Of a DNA stretch of 64,000 bases, positions 38,301 to 48,600 are shown one piece after another. The stretch's first letter is position 1, and each line of letters starts with the position of its first letter. Below the pieces are notes generated by a model. It searched no databases and was not told the origin of the DNA. It worked only from the letters and a program-made list of their open reading frames with translations. The translations under genes and the position numbers were made by a program. The DNA lies in assembly GCA_029948255.1 (NCBI GenBank), contig JALIZF010001536.1, forward strand, positions 248,001 to 312,000. Reading direction: 5' to 3'. The DNA comes from Telmatactis stephensoni (lineage: Eukaryota; Cnidaria; Anthozoa; Actiniaria; Isophelliidae).

Positions 38301-40773
38301 GCATCTCTATTATCCGAGTTGTTGCCGGTGTTTGATTATGCATGCCTGCATGCGTGTCGCTTTGGCGCCTCGTGCAAAAAAATGCAAATATACATGGAAA
38401 GTCACGCCAGTGATATCCAGAGTAACGCTGTACCAAGAGACCATAATACTAAGAGAGCGAAGCTCAGTATTGATGTCTGTGCCATGTTCGTGGCGGCTAA
38501 GGCTATTTTTAGTAACTTCGCCATCGCGCGCGCAAGGCTCTTAAACAATAGAATTCAAACGGTCCCGTCCGCGCGCACGTCAAAAATCAAATTCTATTGG
38601 TTGAGGACCTTGCGCGCGCGATGGCGAAGTTACTAAAAATAGCCTTAGCCGCCACGAACATGGCACAGACATCAATACTGAGCTTCGCTCTCTTAGTATT
38701 ATGCATGGTCTCTTGGCTGTACGTAGCAGTTCCTTACTAAAGTTTCTGGAACTATGGTATTTCCTTGTGCAAAAAGAAAACGGAGAAGTGAAATATTGCT
38801 GGAAAACACATTAAAGGCTAAAAAGGCGAAGAAAAGTAGTTCACCAGTCCAGGTAACTTGGAAGACTTAATATTTCCATGTATTTGCATTTTTTGCACGA
38901 GGCGCCAAAGCGACACGCATGCAGGCATGCATATCATAAAGCCTGAATCAAACACCGGCAACAATTAACTCGGAGAATAGAGATGCACATATGGCAATGT
39001 TTAAAAAATTATTTAATGGTCTTAAAAAACTTTAATGCCTTTGTAATTTACACACTTTACTGGTAAAGGATTGAATATTTGATATCGAGAAAATAAAAAA
39101 AATTGATCTACTAGTTTTTAAGAAACAGTATTATTGACGTGGATGTCGAAATTCCGAGATAAACGCTGCAATTTAGTGCTTTACGTACAGTCGTCTCAAC
39201 GGCGATCAAAAATAGCAAATACGATGACATATTCACAAAATAAAGAACCATGCCTTGGTATTATTTATAACTAAAAATATTGCAACTTTTCTTTGGAAAA
39301 TTGTTGTTATAAAATTAATTTAGTAGAGCACCCGCGGTTTTAAATTTCTTCAAAGTTAAATAATTGCTCCGTTTTTACTCAAAATCGGCTTAATAGAATT
39401 TCTTGAAACGCTCTCACATTATAGACAAACATTTGATTTACAAAGTCTCATAAATCGTTTTGCTCGTCGAGGTCTGTATTTTGAGAAAATTGGCAAAATT
39501 TCAAATCCAGTGTATAACAATTTCGATGTTAAAAAAGCTCCGATTTCAACCAAACTAGTATCATTATAAAATTTAGTCCATTTGTAGTAGGTGTGCGTAA
39601 AAAGTTTGGTCAACTTAATTCTGTAACGCGATTAATAGCCGCTTCAATTCGATTACTCGCGCACTGGCAAAATTGGGTCGAGCCACCTTAAAACACTTGC
39701 ATTGCTTTTATTTTCAGTCCTACAACTGGTGTCCATAGCTGCTGTTTATTAAAGTTTAAATTTCGAAAATCCATCAGAAAAGAGCAGAGTTACTGGAAGT
39801 CAAAGTGATGGAAATTTCTAATAATTCTGGCGTGTTTGTCCCAATTCAAAATGGCGGCAAGTATAAAAAAGTTTGGATTGGAAACATAAAAATATTTCAA
39901 TTGAACCGATTGAAGTGTCAATGTTTTAACCCAGCGATGATTCGGGACATGAGCTGTTTTCGCTCCGTTTTCTCAACAAAAACATAAAATTCAAACATCA
40001 GACCAGAGCCTGACTCTAGTTTAGGTATATCATCTGAACCAAATAAATTTGACAAATTTGATTTAAACTGAATTTTTCAATTTAATACTTAATCAAATCT
40101 GTCAAATACAATAGGTTCAGACTCCGCACTTCTCATTTACAAAATGCAGCTATTAGATTCGACGCGGCAAAAGTTCGACGTCTGAACTTGGCCTAAGATA
40201 CGCATTGTCCACGTATTAAAAATATATGCCAATTCATGGTTGAATAATTTCGTTTTGAATGGTTTTGAACAATCTTAACTTCGCACGCAATTCATCAGCA
40301 GTCGTTCAGTCTGTTTGTTTACTTGGGTACTATCTAATATAAAAGAGGGTTTTTTATCTATACAATTCCACATGTTTGCTTACCAACATCGTCGGATTTG
40401 CTAGGAAAGCAGCCAAACCTCCAGACAAAGCACCAGCGACAACACACCTCCATAACACAGGCCTACCATCCTTGCTTGAAGTCAGTCCCAAATTTGTGAA
40501 AATTTGGTACAAACTAAGTCTTGTCCCGTTCATTACCACTTGGTAAAGCAAAGCTGGATACAATCCCTTCTGTAAAGCTAATAATCCTTCATGTTTAGCT
40601 ATTGTGTAGGATGCATGGAAAACGTTCTTGTAGTGGATTACGTAAGAACCACGAAGTTTAAGCTCTCCTTGAAGCTGCATTCGCGTTTTGATAAGTTCTA
40701 AAGGGTTGGTAAAGACACAAGCACAACATCCTGCAGTAGCGGCTGGTATAAATTCGCTTAAGTGACTAGACAT
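35400..40773 (-). CDS. SLC25A35: Mitochondrial carrier, SLC25A34/35-like, paralogue 1 (two exons)
   Basis: Exons 40773-40384 (130 codons) and 35963-35400 join in phase 0 (ATGTTG|GTAAGC ... TTGTTTCAG|CTG), giving 317 aa, the usual size for a mitochondrial inner-membrane carrier. Three carrier repeats are visible: NPLELIKTRMQLQGE near residue 24, NPTMLLKTQFQAQ across the junction, and TPFDFVSTRLFNQ in repeat 3. The second and third signatures deviate from PX[DE]XX[KR] in the way typical of SLC25A34/35. It lacks no conserved segment, so it looks functional. The substrate of this subfamily is not settled. Paralogue 2 lies immediately upstream on the same strand and shares the intron position, so the pair arose by tandem duplication after the intron was present. 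The 4.4 kb intron is packed with nested palindromes. The C-terminus is longer and more divergent than in paralogue 2. Confidence 0.9.
36536..36559. repeat. (CA)n microsatellite, 12 units
   Basis: A short pure dinucleotide run in the intron of carrier paralogue 1. Confidence 0.95.
38433..38716. mobile_element. Hairpin MITE copy 1 (5-bp duplication CTGTA)
   Basis: A 284-bp element with ends CCAAGAGACC and GGTCTCTTGG, flanked by CTGTA on both sides (38428-38432, 38717-38721). Almost the whole element pairs with itself: about 125-bp arms, a loop of about 30 bases. Copy 2 at 52036 is nearly identical apart from a 4-bp GCAT insertion in copy 1 near its right end and scattered substitutions. Confidence 0.9.
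38754..38852 (+). other. Exon-like 33-codon stretch in the palindrome spacer
   Basis: An ATG opens a lysine-rich frame starting MVFPCAKRKRRSEILLEN and ending at CCAGTCCAG|GTAACT, a good donor site. It looks like a nuclear-localisation-rich first exon and could be all that survives of the palindromic element's own gene. No further exon was found, so it may be chance. Confidence 0.25.
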
Positions 40774-41331
40774 AGTACAATTTTCGGTTCGTGTCTACTG
40801 ACATTTTCCATTTGACCGGACCTGAAAAGCCGATTGAATTGCGTGACATGCATCTGTGACCGCTGTCACAAAAACAACTTCGACGACGTCATGCGGTCTG
40901 TCTTTCTTTCTTTCTGTCTTTCTGTCTTTCTTTCTTTCCACTTTATAAATGAATATTAAAAATCATTTACAGGATTGCTCTCAAATAATGTACACCATGA
41001 CAAAATATAAGAATTTTTATTTTTTACATATTTTCATTGATTAGTTGTTTTTTTGTTGTTACTTGAATCAACCAAATGTTTTACCCCAGGGAGGGCCGGA
41101 GGCCAAAAAACAATTTTGCTTCCTTGAGAGTGTCACAGATAAGTGTATATATACATATCTAATGTTGTAAAGCCTCAAAAATATATAAAAACAAAACAAT
41201 ATTTTTTGGAAGTGTAGCCCTCATTCCCTACTTTATAATAGAAACAAAATAATAACATTTTTAGGGAAGTCCATGTCCTTCCTCCCTACATTACATTTGG
41301 ACAAATACACATATATCTTTATGCTACATCT
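40774..41331. other. Spacer between the two carrier genes
   Basis: This contains the presumed promoter of paralogue 1, a TTTC/TGTC pyrimidine repeat at about 40898-40940, and the presumed 3' UTR of paralogue 2. On the minus strand an AATAAA (plus TTTATT, 41016-41021) lies about 310 bases past the stop of paralogue 2. Confidence 0.5.
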
Positions 41332-42032
41332 TCAGTTTTTCTCATCTGGTCCAAAGTAGTATTCATGTGCTCTCCTTAGTTGATCCCAGAACAACAAACT
41401 AAGTATTGTATGAGGACCTATCCTAAAATAATGAGGCCCTACTCCCTTATAAAACCCTAATACTCCTTCCTTTTTAAATATCTTTAAAAAACAGTCCATA
41501 AATCCACTGTATGTGAGACCTTTTCCAGTGCTTGTGGTTCCCTGATTATATAGTCTTGTAGCAACCACATCAAATGGTGTCATACACATTACTACTGCAA
41601 CGCTACTTATCATACTACTGCAAGCTGGAATTAACCAGCTTTTTTCATGAAAAATATTTGTGCTTTGAATGTAGCCCTTTACTTTAGAAAATGTTGATAA
41701 CTGAGCTGCTGATCCAACCATGACTCGCGCCATGGCCGAACTGACACCTCGCCAGAGTCCTATAATACCAAATTCAGCATAAATTTTCTTTAAGGGTTTG
41801 AGAAAGCCCTTGTGAGCATGCTGATGGCCAACAGCAATTTGTTGGGCTGACTGGGACTGGAGTTGTGTTTTCATCTATGAAAAAAGATGAGAATATTTAT
41901 ATAAGAATCATTAGGTTTTTTATACTGGCAGGCCCACCAGTCATCTCAAGAACCAATGGCAGTACTGATCCACTTATTATCTTTGGCATCATAACTGATC
42001 ATTCAATATCACCATCATCATTGTCACCATCG

Positions 42033-42068
<36 letters not shown>

Positions 42069-42544
42069 CGGTTTTTGTTTATGGTAGGCAGATCGAATAA
42101 TTTCTAGAAAGAAAAATAAGAAGAAAATATAAAGGGATAAAAAATAAGTCTTACCATATACACCGGGCTCCCTAAAAATGCCCCCAAAGCTCCTGACGTA
42201 GCCCCTGCGATCAAACACTTCCAGAACACAGGCTTCCCATCCTTTCCCGACGTCAATCCTATATTTGTAAAAATCTGATAAGAACCAAGCCTTGCCCCGT
42301 TCATAATAACTTGATATAGCACTCCTGGTAAAAGTCCCTTTTGTAAAGCTAATATCCCTTCGTGTTTAGCGATTGTGTAAGAGGCATGGAAAGCATTTCT
42401 GTAATGGATGGAGTACGATCCTCGTGACTGGAGTTCTCCTTGTAGTTGCATTCGCGTTTTCACTACTTCTAAAGGGTTAGTGAAGAGACAGGCTCCAGAT
42501 CCTGCGAGTCCTCCCAGTACAAACTCCGTTAGATGTGACGGCAT
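41332..42544 (-). CDS. SLC25A35: Mitochondrial carrier, SLC25A34/35-like, paralogue 2 (two exons)
   Basis: Exons 42544-42155 (130 codons) and 41874-41332 join in phase 0 (TATATG|GTAAGAC ... TTTTTTCATAG|ATG), giving 310 aa. Carrier signatures are NPLEVVKTRMQLQGE near residue 24, SPVYMMKTQLQ across the junction, and TPFDVVATRLYNQ. Each is followed by the expected aromatic/basic motif (for example GFYKGVGPHYFRIGPHTIL in repeat 3). It is closer to vertebrate SLC25A35 than paralogue 1 is (EVVKTRMQLQGEL, AVGHQ, ILSLLFWDQLR). It acts in the mitochondrial inner membrane; the substrate is not established. The 280-base intron contains a (TCA)n run. It is divergently transcribed from MRPL9, with 979 bases between start codons. 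Confidence 0.92.
42020..42068. repeat. (ATC)n microsatellite in the carrier intron
   Basis: A trinucleotide TCA/ATC array of about 14 units inside the short intron of paralogue 2. Confidence 0.9.
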
Positions 42545-42636
42545 TTTGATGTTACAATTTTCTGCTATGTGTCCAATCGCACTTTAATCCCCGTCGAGCA
42601 GGAGTGAGTTGAGCGGTGAGTCAGCAATGTACCAGC

Positions 42637-43258
42637 CAAGGGCACTAGGACAAAGTCGTTGTGCCTTTATGTGTAATAAATCAAGTTGAAAAATTGTACT
42701 TATCTGCAGTCAATCCTTTGAAGCTCTGAAGTCACATTATTTCCTCTGTTTTTGACCTTTCTGGCCTCTGTTCTAGCTGTTATAATGCTTTATCTTTGGT
42801 CAAACGAACGTTCCAACGGTTTGAATATCGATACTCGTTTGCAATTGGGGTCCAGTTCCCGCTCCGCCAAACTTTAGTTAGCGATTAGTAGTAATAAGTT
42901 AATCAAATTCGACTTAAGATCACTCTAAGTGAAATAATAGAAAGGGCTGTGTTGCCTACCCCTCTCACTTAGAGTGATCTTAAGTCGAATTTGATTAACT
43001 TATTACTACTAATCGCTAACTAAAGTTTGGCGGAGCGGGAACTGGACCCCAATTGCTAACGAGTATCGATATTCAAACCGTTGGAACGTTCGTTTGACCA
43101 AAGATAAAGCATTATAACAGCTAGAACAGAGGCCAGAAAGGTCAAAAACAGAGGAAATAATGTGACTTCAGAGCTTCAAAGGATTGACTGCAGATAAGTA
43201 CAATTTTTCAACTTGATTTATTACACATAAACACAACGACTTTGTCCTAGTGCCCTTG
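42637..43258. mobile_element. 622-bp foldback element with CAAGGGCACTAGG ends
   Basis: Two arms of about 295 bp (42637-42932, 42965-43258) are almost perfect inverted copies around a 32-base centre. Ends are CAAGGGCACTAGGACAAAGT and its complement. The 7-bp repeat TACCAGC flanks it directly (42630-42636, 43259-43265), or 8 bp if one end base is counted with the duplication. The ends resemble hAT elements. It occupies most of the space between the divergent starts of the SLC25 paralogue and MRPL9. Confidence 0.88.
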
Positions 43259-43462
43259 TACCAGCGGCATTGCTAATAAATACTGTCTGAATAGTGTCAT
43301 GCAATAAGAAATCATTGTCTTTTCTTTCTAACTAGACTAGAAACTATTTGTTGTCACTTTTTGCGCAATCTGATCTTTAGTCAATTTAACTGTCCAACAT
43401 TTGAGATAGCATTTGTGGGGAACCTGTGTCAAATGAAAAGAGCGAGAAACTGGTAACTAGAA

Positions 43463-43474
43463 GCAGCCATCTTG
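43463..43474 (-). promoter_or_regulatory. YY1-like motif upstream of MRPL9
   Basis: The minus strand reads CAAGATGGCTGC, the core of the YY1 consensus, about 50 bases before the MRPL9 ATG. YY1 sites near the start site are known for animal housekeeping and mitochondrial genes. Caution: CAAGATGGC also occurs in repeats here (11664, 16314). Confidence 0.45.
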
Positions 43475-43523
43475 CACAAATTCTTGCACATGTAGTTCAC
43501 TAGAGGCACGAAAAACACTCAAA

Positions 43524-44153
43524 ATGTTTCAGCTGTCTCGTCAAATATTGGGCCCACAGCCATTAACGAGGCTATGTGCAAGATCAATGGGTAAAATGGA
43601 TCAATTTAAATGGAAACCCAACAAGAAAAAGCCCAACAAAAAGCCAAAGTTTTCAGTCATATTGAAAGAACACATAGAAGGACTTGGATCTCGAGGTCAA
43701 ATGGTCGGAGTCGAACGTGGCTATGCTCGAAACTATCTCATCCCACAAGCCAAAGCAGCTTACCCAACTAGAGAAAACATACAAAAATACCTTATATCTT
43801 CTGAAGATACTGAAAAATCTGATCCCGAAGCTCAAGTATCTAGCCGGTTTCTACGCTTCTTGGATCGTTTGAATCTAAAAGTTGAACGGAAAGAAGGGAC
43901 TGATTTCCATATTGGCGAACAGCAGATTTCTCTAGAGTATCGCAGACAGCATCAGCTGGTCGTACCTCCCCATTGTATAGAGTTAAAAGAACCTATTACT
44001 ACATTTGGGGAATATACTATTAATGTTGCTGTTAGAGATAATGTGACTGTGCCAATGAAAGTGACTGTACAAGCTTGGGAACCTAGAATAGCTAATAAAT
44101 GGAAGAGTGTTTTGAATCCTGATCAGCAACAGAAAGGACTTGAAGATCAATAA
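43524..44153 (+). CDS. MRPL9: Mitochondrial large-subunit ribosomal protein bL9m
   Basis: A single 209-codon exon. Residues 43-90 form the bL9 N-terminal RNA-binding domain (FSVILKEHIEGLGSRGQMV, then the family hallmark VERGYARNYLIPQAKA). The first 24 residues are basic and hydroxylated without acidic residues, as expected for a mitochondrial import signal. A lysine-rich KPNKKKPNKKPK segment follows. The C-terminal part (about 110-190) corresponds to the less conserved bL9 C domain. It binds large-subunit rRNA in the mitoribosome. Vertebrate MRPL9 is longer (about 267 aa); the shorter C-terminus here is not obviously a truncation. Intronless in the coding part. Its promoter region abuts a foldback transposon and a YY1-like site. 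The stop codon lies inside an AATAAA hexamer. Confidence 0.92.
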   Translation: MFQLSRQILGPQPLTRLCARSMGKMDQFKWKPNKKKPNKKPKFSVILKEHIEGLGSRGQMVGVERGYARNYLIPQAKAAYPTRENIQKYLISSEDTEKSDPEAQVSSRFLRFLDRLNLKVERKEGTDFHIGEQQISLEYRRQHQLVVPPHCIELKEPITTFGEYTINVAVRDNVTVPMKVTVQAWEPRIANKWKSVLNPDQQQKGLEDQ

Positions 44154-44154
44154 A
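44149..44154 (+). terminator. AATAAA hexamer overlapping the MRPL9 stop codon
   Basis: The sequence CAA TAA ATG places the stop TAA (44151-44153) within AATAAA, followed by TGTTTATTGTGTGAC, a U/GU-rich stretch. If used as the poly(A) signal, the 3' UTR would be only about 10-30 bases. Confidence 0.4.
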
Positions 44155-45621
44155 TGTTTATTGTGTGACAGATCTGTTGTACTACTTGGAGCAGATAATG
44201 TGACAAAAATGTTTATATCACGACTGGTATTTTTCTAATTTTTGGTTTGATTTTTGATCCATCTACTGCTGGGGATGAAACTTGTTCAAATCAGCCAGTG
44301 ATTTGCAATTACGATTAGCTCTGTCCCCAAGCAGGATTATCGTATCGGTGGATTGAAAAGAAAAATCAAAGCAAATTTGAAAATAGGGTTGTGATGCAAT
44401 GATTTTTGCCTTAAAAAAGCAAGCATAGCCTCCTCTGAGGCCTTCCTCCCCTCCCCCTCTAATTCGTTTCCTCAACTTTAGAGGGCTTAGAGTGGCACTG
44501 CAGAAAAATGACTTTGTATGAGTGAGTTTTTGTGGGCTTACACACATCTGCATCTTGATCACAGGAATCCCAAGCAATATTTTAGAATTGTTTTCTTTAG
44601 ATTTTTCCATATAATATCTGAACTTAATTTTGAGCAAGGGAGATTAAAGTGAAAAGTACTAGGAGAAAAGGGCATGCAGGCAATAGAATTTACTACAAAG
44701 TCCTTAACCTCAATTTTATGGGACTGAGTTTTGCTTCTATGACTTGAGTTTTGTTGGTTTGACTATGAAATGTTTCCACTGAGGTGACACATTTTGCCAC
44801 AGTGTTGCTTAAAGCAGTTTCAGTTACTCGGAAAATGGCACAGTCATTGCAATTTATTGGCAAGTAGCAGCAAGAATTTTAAATGTTTTTATAGACAACT
44901 GCTGCCTTCCTTTCCCTCCCCAGTCCTCTCCCCTTCCCCTCCTGCCCCTCCCCTAGAGCCAGGCTACATGCTCACAAGACTGTGTGGTCTATTTCCTGCT
45001 CATATGAAATCTGTTCAAGCTATGCAGTCTAGTGCTGCATTGGTAATTTTATTTGTGCAGATGTCTTGGAGAAGAAAAAAGTAATGTTGAAAACTGCAGG
45101 TACCTGTCATCAACATTGTACAAGTATAAAAAGTTTTGAATGTACCACATCCTAATCTGTGAATTATGTGTAAAAACTATGTATAAAGTTATTGACGTTC
45201 AATAAATTTCCATGTGTTCTGTCAAGAACAATGTGAATCAATCAATTTTTGCACAGGAAGCCCAATTCAATCCTAATTCCCTAATTCAAAAGGTTACCTG
45301 CGGAGGAGGCTACATTTGTCCAATTGTTTATGTTGTTGATGTCGATTAAAAATTACGACCAAAGTCAACAAAGCGTTATGAGATGAAATACTGAAGGATG
45401 TTAAAAAGAAAAAAAATCAAAGCGAAAGAAAAGAAATCAAATTTTGATCAGCGGTCAGCAGTGTTTCCATGAGAACTGTGTTCTGATTGGCTAATTTCCA
45501 TACCGTTGGCGGTATTTCCAAAATGGCGGACAGCATGACAAAGAAATTACAACGCAAAACGTCCAGAGAAAGGACTCATTTGTTATTATAGCATCTGCCT
45601 ACTGTCGAATTATCAACAAAA
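44154..45621. other. MRPL9-CCDC150 intergenic region
   Basis: No gene was recognised. It contains a CCTCCCC-rich pyrimidine stretch at about 44910-44955, an AATAAA at about 45200, and the CCDC150 promoter region at its right end. Confidence 0.55.
45484..45530 (+). promoter_or_regulatory. Candidate CCDC150 core promoter: inverted CCAAT box and YY1-like site
   Basis: GATTGG (inverted CCAATC) near 45485 and CCAAAATGGCGGAC at 45518-45531 lie 90-140 bases upstream of the CCDC150 ATG. The second is the YY1-type AANATGGCGG core. Both are common in TATA-less animal promoters. Functional use is inferred. Confidence 0.45.
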
Positions 45622-48600
45622 ATGAATCGCCCGGTGATCTCACCAACTCTTTTCAATACATCCTCACCTGATCACACGCTAGAAGTGATGCAACGAAGAA
45701 TACAAATGGCCGAAGACGAAACCAAAAAACTCGTTGACCAACTGTCAGATTATGGATTTACAAAAGAAAAATACGAGAGAAAGGATACGATTACTGGTAG
45801 AATTGATCCTATTTCTCCATTTAAACCTGTTTTACCCTCAACATCTCACATAGAAACTTTACAAAAGAATTATGAACATATGGTTTCGCGTGTTTGTAGA
45901 GCAGAGAGTACAATTCAGTCTTTGAAGTTAGCAATGTGTAGTCTGCAAGCCGAGAGGGAACTTCACACCTTTGATCAAGAAAAGAATACTTCTATTCCTA
46001 AAGACACTTATGATAAGGAGATTAAAGTACTTGAAAAAGAGTTAAAGCGATGTCGGAATGATTTAGAAGAGACCATACGCGAAAGAAATGATCTAAAAGA
46101 AAATCTCCAGCGAGTAAATACCACTTTTGAGAAAACTTCTGTGTTTAATTCTGAGGCTAAATTGAAACTTGAAGATGCAAAAGCTATCAAGGACAAGCTT
46201 ACAAAGAAAGTGAATGAAGTATGTGATGATGATGATGATGGTGATGATGATTGGAGTTTTGATCATTTTCTACAGATACCTAAAGCAGTTTTCATATGAC
46301 CGTGAAAACAGCATTATTGCAGTACAGTTATATCAGGAATTTCAAATTTTTATAGACATCCACATCACTAACAAACATCCCTTTGCAAAATGAAATCACA
46401 CAAAAATATTTGTTTTTTTCACGCATCATGGAAAATTAAAAATCTCTTTCACGTTCACAAAAAAAATCAAAAGTTGCTGTCACGTGGATGCAAAAAGATT
46501 TTAGACTTTAAATCACATTTCACGTCAAAATGGATCAGCCATTCACGTTTCACGTAAAAGGTATAGGGGACCCTGTAACAAGGTCACAGCACAGTACAGT
46601 CCATTTCACACTGATATGAAAGCTGGTCTGTTATGCTGCTGCATAATGCATAATATATGGCACTCAATCCCAAAGCCAGTCAACAGATGTTGAATTCTTT
46701 TGACCATTTATCAAAGGCTTGGTTTGCAATATACTTTGATAATTGTTGCAGGAATTAAACATGCCTCTATTTTCTGCAACATGTTGTTGTTCAGCATGTT
46801 GAAAAGCTTGTTTTGACATTCAACATACCATGATAAATGGTCCAACATTATTTTGTTACCAACAAATTATGAAACAGTGTTGCATAACAGTTGAAACATT
46901 GCAGCTAAAATCAACGTTGGTAAGGTTTGTTGGATTTTCTGATCCATCTTGCATGAATTCATTCAGTGATTGGTTGATTTGAAATAAACTCTGTCTCCAA
47001 ACTGATTGACAGATCAGAAAAACCCAAATTCAAACCAAAATTATTTTGTAATATGCTGGTCGCAATGCAATGATTTCGGCTGTAAATTGGTATAGTGTAA
47101 CATGGCATGTGTCTACAAATTTTAGTGCATCCATGTTTCAGCAACATGTTGTTAGTTTTCAACATTGCTATCAATGTTATGTAGCTGTGTATATGATATT
47201 ACCCTAGACCAACTTTTAACAACTCAGCTTAAGGTTGTCTAGTGTAATTATCACTTTATGCTTTGGGGATAATGCTCAGATATCTTAAGAAGCAATAAGC
47301 ATGCATAATCATGCAGCAGTTCATTGGTCAGGTGGTGAAGTTGATTCATTGCCTCTTAGTAATAGACCATTTGTATATAGTTACTAATAATATGCAGATC
47401 AGGGGCAGATCCAGGGGGGTGTCCATAGGTGCACTGGACACCCTCTAGCGCCATGCGAGAGGATGTCATCAGATTCCATTGTTAGGAGGCTGCCATCTTG
47501 GATGTGACATCGTCTCTCAAGAGTCCTATTTGGGACACCCCCTTTGCAAAATCCTGGATCCGCCTCTGCAGATACACTCTTCACCTCACTTTAACTAAAC
47601 AAAACAAAAGAATCACCTAACCATGCCATTGTTTAGCTGCATCAAAGTGAGGTGAGAGGTGTATATGCATATGATTAGCAGTATTATGCAAATAGTCTGT
47701 GTGACCTTGGTTTGAATCTCAGATTGAGTGAGTTAATTGAGGTTATTTGTTGTTCTTTCCCTTGCCACTGGGTTCTCTGAGCACAAGACAAACCCATAAG
47801 CATAAGGCTTTTAACATTGATTGTGTATCAATAGAATGGTTTTTGTTTTATTTTCCTGTGGTATAATTTAGCATATGTTCACCTACTGTCCCAAACAATG
47901 TTGATCTAACAATATGTTACTGAATCCTAATTTTAGATAAAGGAAGAATTATCACATGAAAAAGCACTAAGAAGCAGTCTTGAAGATTCTCACAATTCAT
48001 TACTAACTAGAGTCAATGACATGGAAAACTTGGTGGAAACTGAACGAAATCAAGTTCAGTTGTTAGCCAAGGAGTGTGATGGCCTGAAGAAGGAATCAGT
48101 CACTTCAAAGCAAGAATATAACAAAGAACACAGATTGAGAGTACAGCTGGAAACACTTGTCATTCAACTACAAGAAGATTCATGTACGTTTGTACTATTA
48201 TTTATATTTTTTTATGATTGGTAGTTGAAGGAAACCATGCTTGAACATTGTTTGCTAAGTTATATTTCAGATTGCTTCTTCTGAAAAGTTCAACTTTTAA
48301 TGTCAAAGCAGTATTCAATATTTTATTTCATTGCCCGAGATCACTTAGATTAAAACAATGTTCTAGTACAGCAAAAACCCAGTTAATACAGACACCATGC
48401 CTATGAGATTGAGTGTATGTATTGACCGGGTGTCTGTATTAAACAGGTAATTTTATAGGCATCTTTTAGGCCAGGACAGAATTACATGTCCAACCAGGTG
48501 TCTGTATTGACCAGGTGTCCATAAGGCCTGGTTCCACTATAGTTTACAAATGGTACTGGCAGTCATGTGATGATGGCGATGTAACAACAACAGTGATAAT

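Larger units (their letters stand above)
37593..39691. mobile_element. 2.1-kb long-TIR palindrome with TTAA ends
   Basis: Arms of about 800 bp (37593-38397 and 38873-39691) are highly similar in inverted orientation, so much that a 64-codon frame is preserved in both. The ends read TTAAGGTGGCTCGACCC and GGGTCGAGCCACCTTAA. A TTAA duplication is typical of piggyBac and Kolobok elements, but TTAA could be part of the arm itself. The centre holds the hairpin MITE at 38433 and an exon-like stretch at 38754. No transposase remains. Confidence 0.75.
37308..39858. repeat. Outer inverted repeat enclosing a nested palindrome
   Basis: 37308-37410 (GCCGCCATTTTGAATTGTGC ... TCGAAATTT) is the inverted counterpart of 39756-39858. 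Between each outer arm and the inner TTAA-flanked palindrome lies sequence that does not pair (about 180 bases on the left, about 65 on the right). This is either an older element into which the inner one inserted, or a single palindrome with asymmetric internal change. Confidence 0.75.
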
